Positions 14,791-29,200 of a DNA stretch of 64,000 nt are shown here, piece after piece. Origin of the DNA: Prosapia bicincta (Eukaryota; Arthropoda; Insecta; Hemiptera; Cercopidae); the NCBI GenBank assembly GCA_036971475.1, contig JBAIZL010000001.1, positions 135,400,192 through 135,464,191 of the forward strand. The letters are read 5' to 3'. A program made the translations under genes and the position numbers. Under the pieces are notes generated by a model that saw only the letters and a list, made by a program, of their open reading frames with translations, ran no database searches and had not been told where the DNA came from. The first letter of the stretch is position 1. Each line of letters starts with the position of its first letter.

Positions 14791-17083
14791 ACAACTGTTA
14801 CAATACTCATAGTTTGATATTTGGATGAGTACTGACACCTCATTGGCTCTCAGCTGCATGCAATTTTACGCATTGAATTATATGTTGCGTTATAGCCGCC
14901 ATATCAGTTGGATCAGTTTGTGAATTTATAGGACACATCTTGTAAGTAAAAAGAAAAAAATTGTAGTTGACTTAGTCTTAGTCAATTATTACTAAATTGT
15001 TTATTCCTCCAGAATCTGAATAGAAATGTGTGGTTGGTATAACTGTATAAAAGTTCTTCGAATAAAAATGTTCCCAACCTCATAGAGTGTCTATTTTAGT
15101 TACTTCAAAGTAATTGTTGGATCTTTTCGTATATTTGTGATGAGTAACAATTATGCAAAGTGATGCAAACATATGTGTTAGAATAATTGAGGTTGTAATA
15201 AAGGCTCTTTAGAGGCTATACACAAAATTTATAAGTAATCAGATTAATTGATAACTGTTTCAAAATGAAGTTAATGATTATTCAAAAAGCTTATTTACAT
15301 CAATGAATTATTGGTTGAGATAAAATTGATGAATGAGGTTAAACTGTTATGGTTTATATTTTCAGTTTTACTTGCTATACATTTAGAATCAGCTTAATTG
15401 TTATTTCATCTAGTTTGAGATTTAATCAGTTGTCTAAAATTAACTTAACTGCAATTTTTCAGAAAATGCCTTTCTTATATAAAATAGAGAGAGAAAGCTG
15501 GTATGTAATAGGGAGTTCCTAGTACATGTTATTCAATGAAAGTAGGGACATCTGCTTTCATGGTTTTGCATCTATATTTAGTAACACAACATTATTAAGA
15601 TTGGTGGCAAATTATTCAATGAAACATTCAAAGACATGACAAACCAACTTTGTAAAAAAAGAATTTAGTTAGTATAAAACAATATTTATCCCAATATTAA
15701 TTATGTTTATACTCGCAGAGATTATTGTTAAATAAAAGCTGTTGCATTGCGAGTAAAAGTTGTTGTCAGGTAAAAACTTTTTCTCAATTTTTCTTTTGAT
15801 GTTGTCCATTTTAGAGGTTTTTGCAGTCTTTTATAATTATAAGAAATTTCATTGCAGCTATGTGTATTTGTGAACTATTGTTATTACTGTTGGTAACTTT
15901 AATTGTGTACATATGTATTGTAGGCCTGAAGACAATAACCTATCTGTTATTGAAACGTCTGTATAAATGAATAGTTGTACCTGACTTACAAGTCAACTGC
16001 TTTTATATTTAACAATATTTATTCCCATTTTATTGACATAAATGCTTCCATGCTGTACAACATGCACCTAGTACAAAATGGCAAACTACAATTTTTATAG
16101 CTAGTTGCTTATTTTAATTAAATTATTGCTAAGTTTTACCTCCCAAATCCACGATTCGAGTGATAACTCCACCGAACACACTAGCCCTATTGAACGCCTG
16201 TAAATAATTATGAAAAATGTATTAACTTTAGAGTTTGTCATAAAAAGGGCATAAACTAAAATCATAGCATTTTCATTCGTTCTAGGTAAACCATGTACGG
16301 TAAACCAACACTTTGTACTATATAATGCTATGACAAATCTCAGAGCTAAAAGGAAATTAAAGGTGTAAAAAAATAATTATGTTACAAAAGAAAGGATTTG
16401 GGAAAAGTTTGTATAACACAAAAGGCTCAAGATGGGCGTCAAAATAATAACATTTCTTGAATACCTTAATAAAATACCTAGAATAAAGCAGCAAAGGATA
16501 TAAATTAAATTCAATTATCCGGTTTTAGAATAAAAGTTGCATAGAAAAAAGGTAACTTTTAAAGTAAGAAATTAGTCTGAAAATGAATGAAGGAGAAACA
16601 TAGTTTTATTCTCAAAATAAAATGAGCCAAAACCAGTCAGAAAATTAAAAAAGTAAATAAGGGAAAGGAACCAGTGTAGATAGTAAAAACAAAAAATTGT
16701 TTACGAGAAGATATTTAGTTTGTAGAGCTTTTTCCATGTTCATTAGTCTAAAAATTGTGAATGTTCTTAAAAATATAAATTGACAAGATCTATGGCAAGT
16801 TTTTATTAGCCTACTTTAGTTCCATAATGCCTATACTTTTGAACATCATGTTAAAATCAGTGAATCATTTCCCTTTTCATATATTTTATTAATTCCTTTG
16901 TTATAGAGGAGCAGGACTAGGTTACAATAAAAATGAATGGTATTTATAGTTTTTCTATTAACTAATATTTCCTAAATAATTATCCTGACATTATCTTTAA
17001 CTGTATTAATACAGTTTGTAATAAATACCAAAACTGTGCATCGGTATAAATAAAACTGCTAATAGCATTTATTCTTGTTACAG
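14791..17083. other. Intronic non-coding DNA
   Basis: No exon before the acceptor at 17081-17083. One isolated structural motif (CTGAAGA, a hairpin, then GAAACG) lies at 15926-15957 and is listed separately. Confidence 0.45.
15926..15957 (+). other. CTGA-hairpin-GAAA motif (hammerhead-like layout)
   Basis: CTGAAGA is followed by a stem-loop with ATAAC/GTTAT complementarity, then GAAACG. The same layout recurs in foldback repeats at 41398, 46584 and, weaker, at 47781. It differs from the hammerhead core CUGAUGA at one position. No matching stem I or III could be assigned by eye. Confidence 0.4.
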
Positions 17084-17202
17084 CAAACAGTGTTAAACGG
17101 AAAATAAGACTGAGCAAAGAAGAGAAGAAGCGTCAGCACTACATAAAAGAGTTGATTACAACTGAACAAGCATACATTGATGACATGTCAGTTGTGCATG
17201 AT
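17084..17202 (+). CDS. Intersectin exon A: start of DH domain
   Basis: The acceptor is ttcttgttacag and the donor gtgagt. The exon opens with two bases completing a codon from an upstream exon, then reads [19 protein letters not shown] and on through the first DH helix ([18 protein letters not shown]). It ends on a whole codon. The charged stretch before RQHYIKEL is the linker between the last SH3 domain and the DH domain in intersectins. Confidence 0.9.
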
Positions 17203-20200
17203 GTGAGTGACTTTAAAATCTCAAAGTAGTTTTAAAAGTTTTATTACTGATGCTACGATCTGAGTTTTTTCAGAGTATACATTTTTTCTACAGTACAAAA
17301 TTTTGTTAGTGGAATATACAAAATTTAGTCTTCAACATTTCTGGCTAGTTTAGGTATGACCAACATATGTCCCAGATTATCTGGCACCTGTATTGAATTT
17401 ATGCATCTCTTGATTAATTTTTCAATATTAGCTACTTCACTTCCAAAAGGATAAGTGATGAATTCATGATATTTGGACAAAGAAAGAAAATCTTTTCAGA
17501 GAGGTTGAAAATATCTTTTTATTACAATTTAACTGGAAAAATTGGTGAATGTAGCAACATGTGAATCACTATATATGATTTTACAATATTACCCTCACAA
17601 AACAGGTTAAAGACAAAATATCTAAAATTGTTCGAAATCATATAATTATTCCCATAAACTGTGTTATTCATCAACACACATTGTGATAAAATATTTTTTT
17701 TAATCGATCATTTTATTAATATAGTTGTGAAATCTTGTTTTGTTTGTCAATTTTGTTTGACCAAAAGATCTAAAACACAAACAATTTGTTGTAACCATTG
17801 AATAACTATTCAAATCCATGGTGCTGTTTTATACGTGATTTGGGAACATTGAGTTAAATCCTACCTAGATTTATTTCATTTCTGTCAGATGATTAAAACC
17901 TCTAATGTTTTTTTTGCCTTAAACACAAATACTTCACATCCATATCTTGCCAAAGTGCAGCACAATATTCACCAGTTATACATCTAACTAAATTATTTAG
18001 TTTTTAATAACTTATAAGTTTTCCTAAAACTACACTGTGTAAACATGAAATTAAGGAGGAAATGCTGGAGCATATACTGCTTAACTGAACTTCTTAGATT
18101 TCAGCTAGAGAGGTTCTGGTTACAGCCATAAAGTAGGACATCAGCTTGTGGGGAGTATTCATGAAGAAGAGGTTATGGAGACTAGGACTGGCAATATACC
18201 AAGGACATTGAGTTATCAGGGTTACATGATTTCAGAAGCTGGCAACAACAAGAAGAAAGATAATTTTAAGAGCAACATTTTGACAAAATTTTAACCTACA
18301 AAATATATTGTAAAAACATAATAATATTTAGACATTGGTAAAGTAATTTGTACATTAAGGAGTAAAATCTTAGAATGCCCCAAGAACTTTGAAAATATAT
18401 TTCTGTATGATATTACATAGTAGATGGTCATAAATATGTTATATACATTTGTAGTTTAAGAAATGGTTGGGACTACCGCCTGCATTTGTAACTAATTTAA
18501 TTAAATCTTTTAGTAACTAATGTAGCTATGTAATTAAACTGTATATTCCTGAGAGTTCAGTATAATATCACATTAAATTTAATAATTTGTTTATGGCGTT
18601 AGGTGTTTGAGAAACCTTTAAGAGAAAGCAGAGTGTTGAGTCCTGAGCAGATAAGCAGGATCTTTGTCAACTGGAGAGACATAATTATGTGCAACTACAT
18701 GTTTCTAAGGTATGTTGGCTTTAGAAACATTAAACTCTGTCATTTTATAATTTTTTTAAAACATAAACTATTAAATTTTAATTTTATAGTATTGTACCTT
18801 TTACAAACACAAATCTTAAAAACCCCAGGCTTTATCTATGTGAAAAGTTGACCAAAGATAACTATTAGGTTGAATATTTAAAAAAATAACAGAGAGAATA
18901 AGTTTTGAAAAATCATTGCTAATGTTTTAGACAGACATATCATACAATACAATTTATACCAAAAAGAGTTTATTCTGAATTTATTAGGACTTTTGCAACC
19001 AAACAGCTGATGAAAAATGTTTTAAGTGACAGGGTCCCAAAAAAATATCTGGACTTTATAACCTACATGCAACTTAAAATAACTTGTAAGTTCAACTGCT
19101 AAGTACATAAAAATTTAAGGTAGCTATATACAAGGTAGGATACTACCTATTTTACAAAGTCCAACAATGTATTTTGTGAGTTTTGTTGTTAAAATCAACT
19201 GTCAGAACTGCAAGACAACAAATTTTTGTAACTAGTTATTTTACTCTTCTCTAATTTCTGTAAACATTTCAATTATTCACTGCATTCTTATGGCCCTCAA
19301 CAAGACTTAAAACCTATGTGTATAGTTTTGGTAGCAAAACTAAAGAAAGAAAATGAAAATAGGGTAGTTCAAATCATTTGCGGTTACACTAAAAGTCCGG
19401 AAGACCACCCACGCTTTGTTGGAGCAGTATGGGGTCTGCTTTATTAATAAGAAAAAACACTGAATTTAAATTTAACACTAAACGTTAATTAAAAGAAATA
19501 GTTCAATTTTATGAGTGAAGTTAAGCCTACGCCACTTACCATTCCAAGTTATACAGGGTAGTTGAAGAGGTGATGATGCGGTTTTCCCAGGCCTGGGTTA
19601 AGTCCTGAAGTGATGAACCGTAGCTTGCGAAGAATGGCATAAAACTAAAACTCATTTAAAATTAATTGAAAGTTAAAAGCACTTCAAATAGTCACAACAG
19701 AAAAGCTTTAATCAACACTTGATAGTTCACCCACGAGGTTAAAGAGTTAATTGTCTGCGGTGTAATGAAATACCACGCGGCTAACCTAACAAATTACACT
19801 TGTACAAGGAAAGCGGTTTAAAACAGTTTTATCGCGGCTAAAATCGTTAATTCATAGTTAGAACGCATCTAAAACATTAACTGAACATAATCAGTAAGCG
19901 GGGTAATAATCAGACGTGGTTTAAACCCGATGTAATCGGCTAAAACACTTGAATAGAAACCAGGAATGCCGCACTAGAAAGCCATGTTGCAAGAAGTGTG
20001 TGTAACTTGAGAGAAGACGGAAATGCTAGCAACAGGTAACTAAATCAGATAATTAGTCTAAAGCCATAGATGAATAGTCTAGATTCATCTGGTGACTGGA
20101 TCGTAAAACCTACTTCTTTGCAGTAAAAGAATCCTAGATTCTGGTCGGCAATGAAAGTCTAGTAGGCGGTGGAACTTGAACTGTGATAAACACCAGCTGA

Positions 20201-23200
20201 TTGCTAGGTTATACGAACTAATGAGAATTGTAAACAAACGTGGTCTGTTGAAAGTGAGGTTAAGGATCCTGTACTTAACACTATGATATTGTCAATCTTA
20301 AAATAATGATTACTTTAGGATTGGAAATATAGTAATAAGGACCTTGAGGGTGAATTGAAACTTTGACAAAAAAAGCAAAATAACTTCAAGTATTTACAAC
20401 AATTTCTTGCCTTGCAATTTACCAGAGCCCTAATAATTTGTTATTTGTTAACAATACATTAGAATCTGATTATTATTATACTTGTGTATAATAGCAAATG
20501 TAATTAAAATCTGTGTCGTAGTAATAATTGTACACACTTATTACACTTTGATATTACAGTAAACTCCCGATTATCCGTGGGCGGATTAACCGGTTTGCGG
20601 ATTATCCGGGGTCTGCCATTGTTTTACAAATATCCAATTTTTATTCCAATCAGATTCATTAATGTTTTTTTTAACCACTCAACGCGGCACAATATCCGCT
20701 AAAAAAAACGATCATAAAAATAAACTAAGCTATCTCAAATAACACAAGGATTAACGATAACTGTCATGTTAGACTGAATGAACCAACTCGAGTTTAGAAC
20801 AGACTCCTGTATGTAAGAGACAATGACAAAATGCTTGGACGACCAAAAACCTAATGTGTATCATAAGATTGTAAACAAATGTCAGCTAATCTCGGCTATA
20901 AATAGTCTAGGACGTGACATACGTATTATCCATGTCTGTCATATACATTATCGATCTTTATGGCTTTATGACACAAGTAGAAACAAACATTCCAAGTTGA
21001 ATGTTGAATGGCTATTATACTAAAATAAGTAGTAGGTAGTTTGAATTTTTAAGCGTTATTCTTATTTCTCTGTCTGTTTTATTGAATTTTATTTTTTGTC
21101 ATGCAGTATTTTATCATTTGTATTAGTTGATATTTTATGTAAATTTCCTTTTTTTTGTTGTAAACCGATAAATAAAACAACATTTTAATTTCTAATACAC
21201 TGTTTTAATGTCCCAAATAAACCTGTATATGGTAGAAATAAAATTTTTGAGATGAAAACAACGGACACAATAATTAGAGCAAGACGACTCTTCACTGTGT
21301 GACAAAATGGTTCTCAAGGAACTTTGATCGCACATTAAAGCTAAATCAATGCTCACAAAAAAAGAGACGAAAGTGACAGATTTTTTTCTTAAAAAGTTAA
21401 AGTATTATGTGTAAAGGAAATTACATATGTACATACATACTTACTTTTGACATATACTTATGTACGTATTGTAAATAGTTAGACATATAAATGTACATGT
21501 TATAATCCGTCAAATACAGCGACATTTTGAATTATTTTCTGTATTTATTTTGTCCTCTGAAGATTATTTGTGAATTGCATTAACCGGGGTCATTATTTGT
21601 GTAACTTTTGGTATAATAATCGATTATCGATCGTTTTGCGTATTCTTTGTTCATAGCGGATTATCTGGGGAATTCGTTATCCGGCGTTGCCTGGCCACCC
21701 TATTCCACGGATAATCAGGAGTTTACTGTACTTGCTACCAGACTTTTTGTTAGCTATTAGTTGATAAATTGTTAACATACACTTGGAGGTTGAAGAAGCT
21801 GCAACCTCTCAGGAGGCTGAAGAAGTCGTAAGATGAAAACTTTTCCTCCAAGAGTAAGTTAACAACTTATAGTTAACAAAAAGTCTGGTCGCAAGTAATA
21901 TCAAAGTGTAAACCACCTCGTCATAACCAGCAACAAGATTTCGATATTTAATTGTTCACAAATTAGAGAAATAGACACTTTATGTACAAATAGAGTACCT
22001 ATTGAACTAAGCATTCAAATCTTAGTAGCAACTAACAAAGTAGTAGCAAAATACAAAAGCTAATAAATTAATAAAAATTAGAAAATTCCATTTTTTCATG
22101 TCTTAAATTAATAAATTACTACTTTTGCTATCATTTGGCAAAAAAATCTCTGCTTACTGATATTTCTCAGCAGACGCGTTTCACACTAGGTCAGTTCATT
22201 GTTCAACGATGTAAATCATAGATTAAACGTGTGACTCACAGCCTTGAATAATGCACTGACATAGTGTGAAACGCGTCTCCTGAAAAATATCAGTAAGTAG
22301 TGGTTTTTTTTGGCAAGTGATATCAAAAGTAGTAATTTATAAAAATAAAAACCTCAAGATGTACAGCCCAAAAACTGCAAGTCCTAAATTAATTTACTCA
22401 TTTAATTATCTCATAGGATTTCATGACAATCAAAATTAGAGTTACATGTACATTTCTGGTAGTCAAATTGTTGGCTTTATATTAATACTAATATCTTAAG
22501 TTTACATTTAGTTTGGACAGGGGATTATCTTTGAAGTTTCAAACACCTGTACTCAGAGTTTAATTTTCGTTGATGACAGTACTTAGCTAGATGAAGTTAA
22601 GTGCCACAAATCTTGTATTTTTTGTAAAAGAAATTCACAGAATACTCAATAATTAGTCAAAGATTGTAGTCTGGCAAATGGTAGGATTTTTTTCTAATGA
22701 CTTTTATCTACTGGGTTAATGTATGTAAATAGAGTGGCCCACTAAGCTAACTGAACGAAAATGTCAAAATATTAATCGTTTTATGGTAATATTTTACTTA
22801 ACATGAATATGATTTTATTTGTACAAGTATTTTGAGATGCAAAAAAAATTTTTAATATACCTTGTATGTTTTAATTTTCAAATGTATTTTCTGATTTGTA
22901 ATTTCTAAAATTTTAACGATCAATAATTTTTATATATTTTAACAAAGTTGTGGAGTTTCAAGCAAAGTTATATTTTTTATGACTAAATGTTTCTATACTC
23001 CTTTTCATTGATTGTTTGCAATTACTTACGGGTACAGTAATTACTGCTGTTATCATGAGATCTTTTGTTTCAGAGCCCTCCGGGTAAGAAGGGAAATGAG
23101 TGAAGATGGTATTATACGAATGATAGGAGACATCCTTTGTGAAAATGTAAGGATATACAAATTTCTTCATAATTTTTATATCTTATCTTGCTGTCTCCTA

Positions 23201-26200
23201 CCATGCTTTGCATTTTGGTTTCATGGATGAGAAATGAGGAACAAAACTAAGCATATGTTTCATAGAAGTTTAATTTTGAAATACTTCAGGGGCTAAGGTT
23301 ATGTCATTTTTTTTTATCAAACCATTGCCAGAATCCATCTATGCTCTTATATTCACATATTAATTTGGGAATGCTTGATTGCAGAATATGATTTGAGATC
23401 ATCAGTGTTGTAACTGTTTACGGCATACAAACTCGCATGAAATGAAGCAGTTGCAGCTGAGGGGTGCTGGGTTTTCCAAATAACCTCTAATTACGATTTG
23501 GTGAATGGCACAGCTCAATCACGATATGATCACACAAAAGTACCTTGATTAACAAGAATATTTAATACAGATTATATAATAATCTGAATGGGATGCAAGT
23601 GGATACATTTGTTTTTGTGAATAAACAATGTAATTGGGAACAGGCATGTTTCACATGTGACTGTGGTTATTGTTAACTAGTGTGATGAGTGATCCTTTCG
23701 CGGCAGATAGTTTGTTTGCTGATAGACAGCTAAAAGGTTTTCCTTGCGGTCGCTGATATGTTACTGACGCAAAAAATAGATAAAACTTTCTTTAAAGTGG
23801 GTTGTAGTTTATCAAAACTTGAGCTCAATTGTTGCAGAAAGTTTTGAGTTTTTGAAGCACGCACCAACCAACTTAACATTTTTATATATAAAGATTGTAG
23901 ATTTTCCAGAAAGAAAATACATATAAAAAAGGCTAATTGATTAATGATAGGGATAAAGATTTAGAGATACAATTTTTATTCATAAACCAACAGTCTTAGA
24001 TATACAATCAGTCATTGGGAAAATTTAATTCTAAACACTCTTTAGAAACAAAATGCAATATATAATAATTGGAGATATAAAATATTCAAACAATCAATTT
24101 CTGTTTTTAAAATTTATAAAAATTGTTTTAAAAGTATGTTGCAAAAAGCTAGGGAGGAATCAAACCATGAATAACAATATTTCTAAAATAAAACAATTTT
24201 ATTAACATTTAACAAACTGTTTGTTTGGTTGTTTCAAGACAAAGCTAAAATATCACTCATGAGAATTGTAACTAGATGTTAAGGGGGGGGGGGCAAAATC
24301 ACCCTGGTCCAGAAGTTGGTGGAATCATAGCTCACATATAAGGGTTGCATCATGAGAAACACTCTAGATAAGTGGATACCTTTCTGCTTCCTAGACTGTA
24401 CTACTGACATTTATGTAGCTGCCAACCACTTATGTGAACTGTGTCTAGCCACTGGAGGAAACACCGCAGATGTTTGTTGCTCTAATGCCTAATTTCCTGT
24501 ATATTATAAATATCATAGTCTTAATTTATATTTTGTATTTCAATATGCATTCCTATGTGTTATAAAGCTGTGATCTCAATTTTTTTGGAGCCCACTTATG
24601 TCATGTTATTCTTTGTGTTCTACAGTATCATCCTTTTTTTGTATTTTAGAGGTATTCTACTGACCCATATACAGTAGCATTTAATCAAACAAAGTGAATG
24701 ACTTTGCAGCTTCCCAGAATGACAGTGTATGTGAGGTTCTGCAGTTGCCAGTTGTCTGCTGCCAGTCTGCTGCAGAAGTTAACTGAAGAGTCATTTGATT
24801 TCAGAGCTCTGAGTAAAACCTGCCAATCAGACCCCAGGACCAAGGGTATGCCTCTCAGCTCGTTCTTGATCAAACCTATGCAGAGGATCACAAAATATCC
24901 ACTTATCATTCAAAAGGTACGTTAAAAGAACTATAATTTTAGGACAATAGTTTAATTTGATTGGGTACTATGATTTCTTAAAGGCCAAGTATAAGTTAAG
25001 TGTAAAGCTAATTGTATGAGGAGTTGAGTTAGAATCATTGGTATTATGGCTATGTTTCTTAGTGTTAAGTAGACAAGCCTAACTTAACTATTGCTCTCAA
25101 TATCAATATCATTTTTCTTGTGTGAGTTGACATGAATCCAGATCTAAAAATATTTTCTGTGCATAAAAAGAAATAATGCAGAAATTCTTCTCCAACTCAT
25201 TTCTGTATAATGCAATAGACATAAATAAAAAAAAGTATTTTACTTATTAATCTAGCAAAGTATTATTAAAGATAGGTTTATGAATTTAAAGTAGGAAGAA
25301 GTCGGATGACTTTTCAACAAAAAATTTCAAATTCTTTTTTTATTATTTTTCATAACTGAACTTTTAAGTTTCATTTGGCACTAAAATTATTAATTTCTGA
25401 AATCTACAATAGTGTATTTTTTCATTTTTATTAATGCATGTACTGAACTTTTAGGGGCGTCAGTTGAAAGTCCCCAGAAAGTTGAGCAAACGTATGGTAC
25501 AACATTACGCAATGTTATATACCTTTTGAAAACTTTTCTGTAACCAAAGATGTGAGTGCTATAAGTGAAGTCAGTGACAAGGTTATAGATGTTAGGGTGT
25601 TGACTAATTATTGCAATTAATGGAAAGTTACATGAAGTAGGGTGTCTTGCAAATTGTGAAGGTGTAGGGGCAGATGATAAAAGGTGTATTGGATACGTTC
25701 TGTAATTCTGACATTAAATATGACATCAGGTACAAGTAAAGCAGTTTTATTCTTTAAGTAAATAATTTTTATAGATTAGTAGCAATATTATGAAATGATT
25801 GTGTTTGTACTTTTTAACAAGCTCTTAAGAACTGCTTAACTAGAAGTAAAGCAAACTAGAAGTTGAATAAAAAATTGTTGAGCTTTTTGATTCATTAAGT
25901 GAACCCTTGAGAGTTCCAAATTAAAATCTTCTTCATATTAAGTCCTAATAATATAAATAGAATTTGAACACTTTAAAACTACATTTATCCTTACTGTTTT
26001 GAAAAGCTACAGTTCTGCATTCTTTTATTGTTTGTATATTAAAAAATATCTTTAGCGACATCCTTTCCATGTTAATTATAATGGGATCTTATTATGTCAT
26101 GAATTTCATTTTAGTAAACTGAATAAAAACCATTAGTCCTTTACTACATTTAATTTATTTTAGACAAACCTCGGTTGTTTTTTTTTTAGTTTTCTTTTGT

Positions 26201-29200
26201 AGATAAAAGTTTACCATTATCATAACTATAGAATATTTGGTGAAAATAAGGGTTTTATTTTATTCTTGTATATTTATATTTGTTTAATGTATTTATTAAA
26301 TATTTCATTTGTTATATCAGTTTTTTATTCCAATTTGTGGTGCAATTTTCATGTGTTTTTTCATTCTTGGTTCGAAAATGTTTTTTAATGTAGCTATATT
26401 GCGTAGTTCTTTGAATTCAACACCCTTATTGAATTCAGCGTAATTGATTCATTATTTGCATAATTTATATTTAATTTTTTTTACTTAATTATTTAGAATA
26501 TGGCTTAATTAATTCAAGTTTTTAAAATTAACTTAATAAAATAATTATTAAAAAAAATTAAAAATATACTGTTTTTGTTTTTTATATATTAGTTACAAAC
26601 TGAAATACTTTCATACTGATATTAATTGTTTCATCATTATTCTTGAAGAGTATTCACTAATTTTTACTTCATGCATAAGTGTGAAGTGTCCATAGCTGTA
26701 TCATAGCTGTTATTATAGTAAAAACTGCTAGCATTTTGTGTTATAACAATTCAAAATATTTTTGGTAAATACAAATATTTTCACCACAACAGGTTTTTAC
26801 TTTTTGGAAATTTGTTTTGATAAAAAGTTTTATTTAAGATTTTGGAATATACACCTGCTGGTCATCCTGATAGACAGTATCTGGAAGAAGCCCTGCAGAA
26901 AGCTGAAGAGTTCTGTGTTCAGGTATGGGTTGTAAACATAAAAATCTCATAGTTTATAAAAATGTAACCAATCCTAGCATCCTGTTCTGAATACTAAAAA
27001 AAAACCATTTTGAGTTACATCATTGCTTTATTATTAATGTAGACAAAGTTCTACATCACATTAGAAGGAAATAATTCTTAGTACAAATACAAAACCTTAA
27101 CAAATTCAGCTTTTCATTCCTGAATGAATGTTTTGTGTCCATAAAAAACAGATTCAAATAAGTAAATCAGAAACTTCACAAATTATAGAAAATTATGGGA
27201 GAATAAGTACACAAAAATATATTAAATACTTATGAGAGAGTTTGTTTTTTAAATGTTTTCTAGACAAAAAATTATCTTTACAAAATGATAAATGTTTTGA
27301 CAAAAACATAGTAAGGATCGTGTGACCATCATGATAGGGGCAAACATGGATGGAAGCGTAAGTATGAAACAATTTAAGTAAAATATCAGGAAGGAAATTT
27401 AGATTTTAGATATAGGAAATATTAATGTTGTACAAGAGAAATATAATCATCCTTCAGTTTAAAAAACTAAATGTATAGCAAGAAGTTATTTTTATGGACT
27501 GAATAATGTAAATAGAAATATTGTATTTACTTACATTTGGCTTATTTTTTATAATGGCAGAACAGCCAGCAAACATGATCAACCTTTTTGTTTCATATCT
27601 TTTCGGTATTTTCAGTATCATGAGTCCTCTGTATTTCTATTACAGGTAAATGAAGGAGTTCGAGAACAGGAAAATTCAGATCGTCTTGAGTGGCTGCAAA
27701 CTCACGTTGTCTGTGAAGGACTGACAGAACCTTTAGTTTTCAATTCTTTAACTAATTCTGTTGGGCCTCGCAAGTTTCTTAACCATGGAGTTTTAACAAA
27801 GGTAAATCATAGTTGTAATCTATGACAATAAAGTTTTGTTGTCTATTTGTTATAGATAATTATTTCAAATAGGATACATTCATGTAAAAATAATAACAAA
27901 ACTAAAATTGTTATTCAATTTTCTGGAGAGGATGCCACCAGTAACTTTTGGGTAAAAACCAATCTTTCATGTTTTTTTTTAGGATGTTACAAATTATGTT
28001 GGTATTGTCATTTCACAAACCTTAAATAAATTGAAAAATATCACTTTAAAATATTTTTTCATCTTAAACAGTTTTGAAACATATATTAACTGTTGACCAG
28101 GTGCGTATTCATATATAACGAAACCAGTTATAGGACAAGCCAATTCTTTTTAAAAACGAATATTTTAGTCTGTTTTGTATGATTATTGGTTTTATTTCTC
28201 AGTAATTTATATTTATCAAGAATAACTTTATTACTATATAACATTTATAATTAAACACAATATTTAGTAAACAGTCATGTTATGGATAGAGTACAATTAT
28301 TTATAATACGAATCTAACAAATGAGTTACAAATCAACAATAATATAATTATAATAATATAGTAATAGAATATAATTAGCTCTTAATATTTATTGTTAACA
28401 ATAAAGAAATTGAATTTAAAGTTCAGCTTGAAACAATGACCAATTGACCAATGACAATAAAACAATACTAAGGTATGAGTAAACATTTACAATTTCCTTT
28501 ACAAAATATACACTAATATAAATAACATTCATCTGGCCTATAATTGGAAAAATTCTTGTAGTTACACAACTTAAAAAATATGTAGCCTAGACCTAAAACA
28601 TGATTACTTATATTAAATTATATATTTTAAACTATTCACTATCGGTTTCCTTATTGCAATCGAAACATCGAATTTGTCGTTGACTGCGATTTACAAACAA
28701 ATATTTTGCAAGAAGTACAACGAACTGTAGTTTTATTAATTTTCCACAAGATAAGCAAAGTTCAGTTTTTAAATTATTTGGTTTCGTCATGTAATTCCTG
28801 TCAACATTTTTCAATAAAGAGATCAATGTCTTTTGAAAGAGATCTGAGTTTAGCTCGTTATTTCAAATTATCTTCGATAAACTGGGTTGCCAATTTGGTA
28901 AGAAATATTCTCCTGTTGACTGGTCTACAGGAGACAAGGATTCTACTGGATTCATGAAGGAGCATAATTCACAAGAATTGAAGTGAATGTGAATAAGTAG
29001 CATTTATGAAGAAATAATAACTATACAACACAGAAAAATGGTAGGGATGGGCCGATTCCAATTCTCGATTCCAGGAATCGTCGATTCTAGGTGGTATCGA
29101 GGAATCGTTGATACTCGATTCTTCATTCATAAAAGTGTCGATTCCGATTCCTATTTTGTTAACTATTAAAATATGCGTGTGGAGTAATTTATTACCAAAA

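Noticed and set aside
23012..23230. 72-codon open frame as an independent gene
   Set aside because: It is the intersectin exon 23074-23146 read through both splice sites.
24685..24909. 74-codon minus-strand frame
   Set aside because: Antisense shadow of the intersectin DH core exon.
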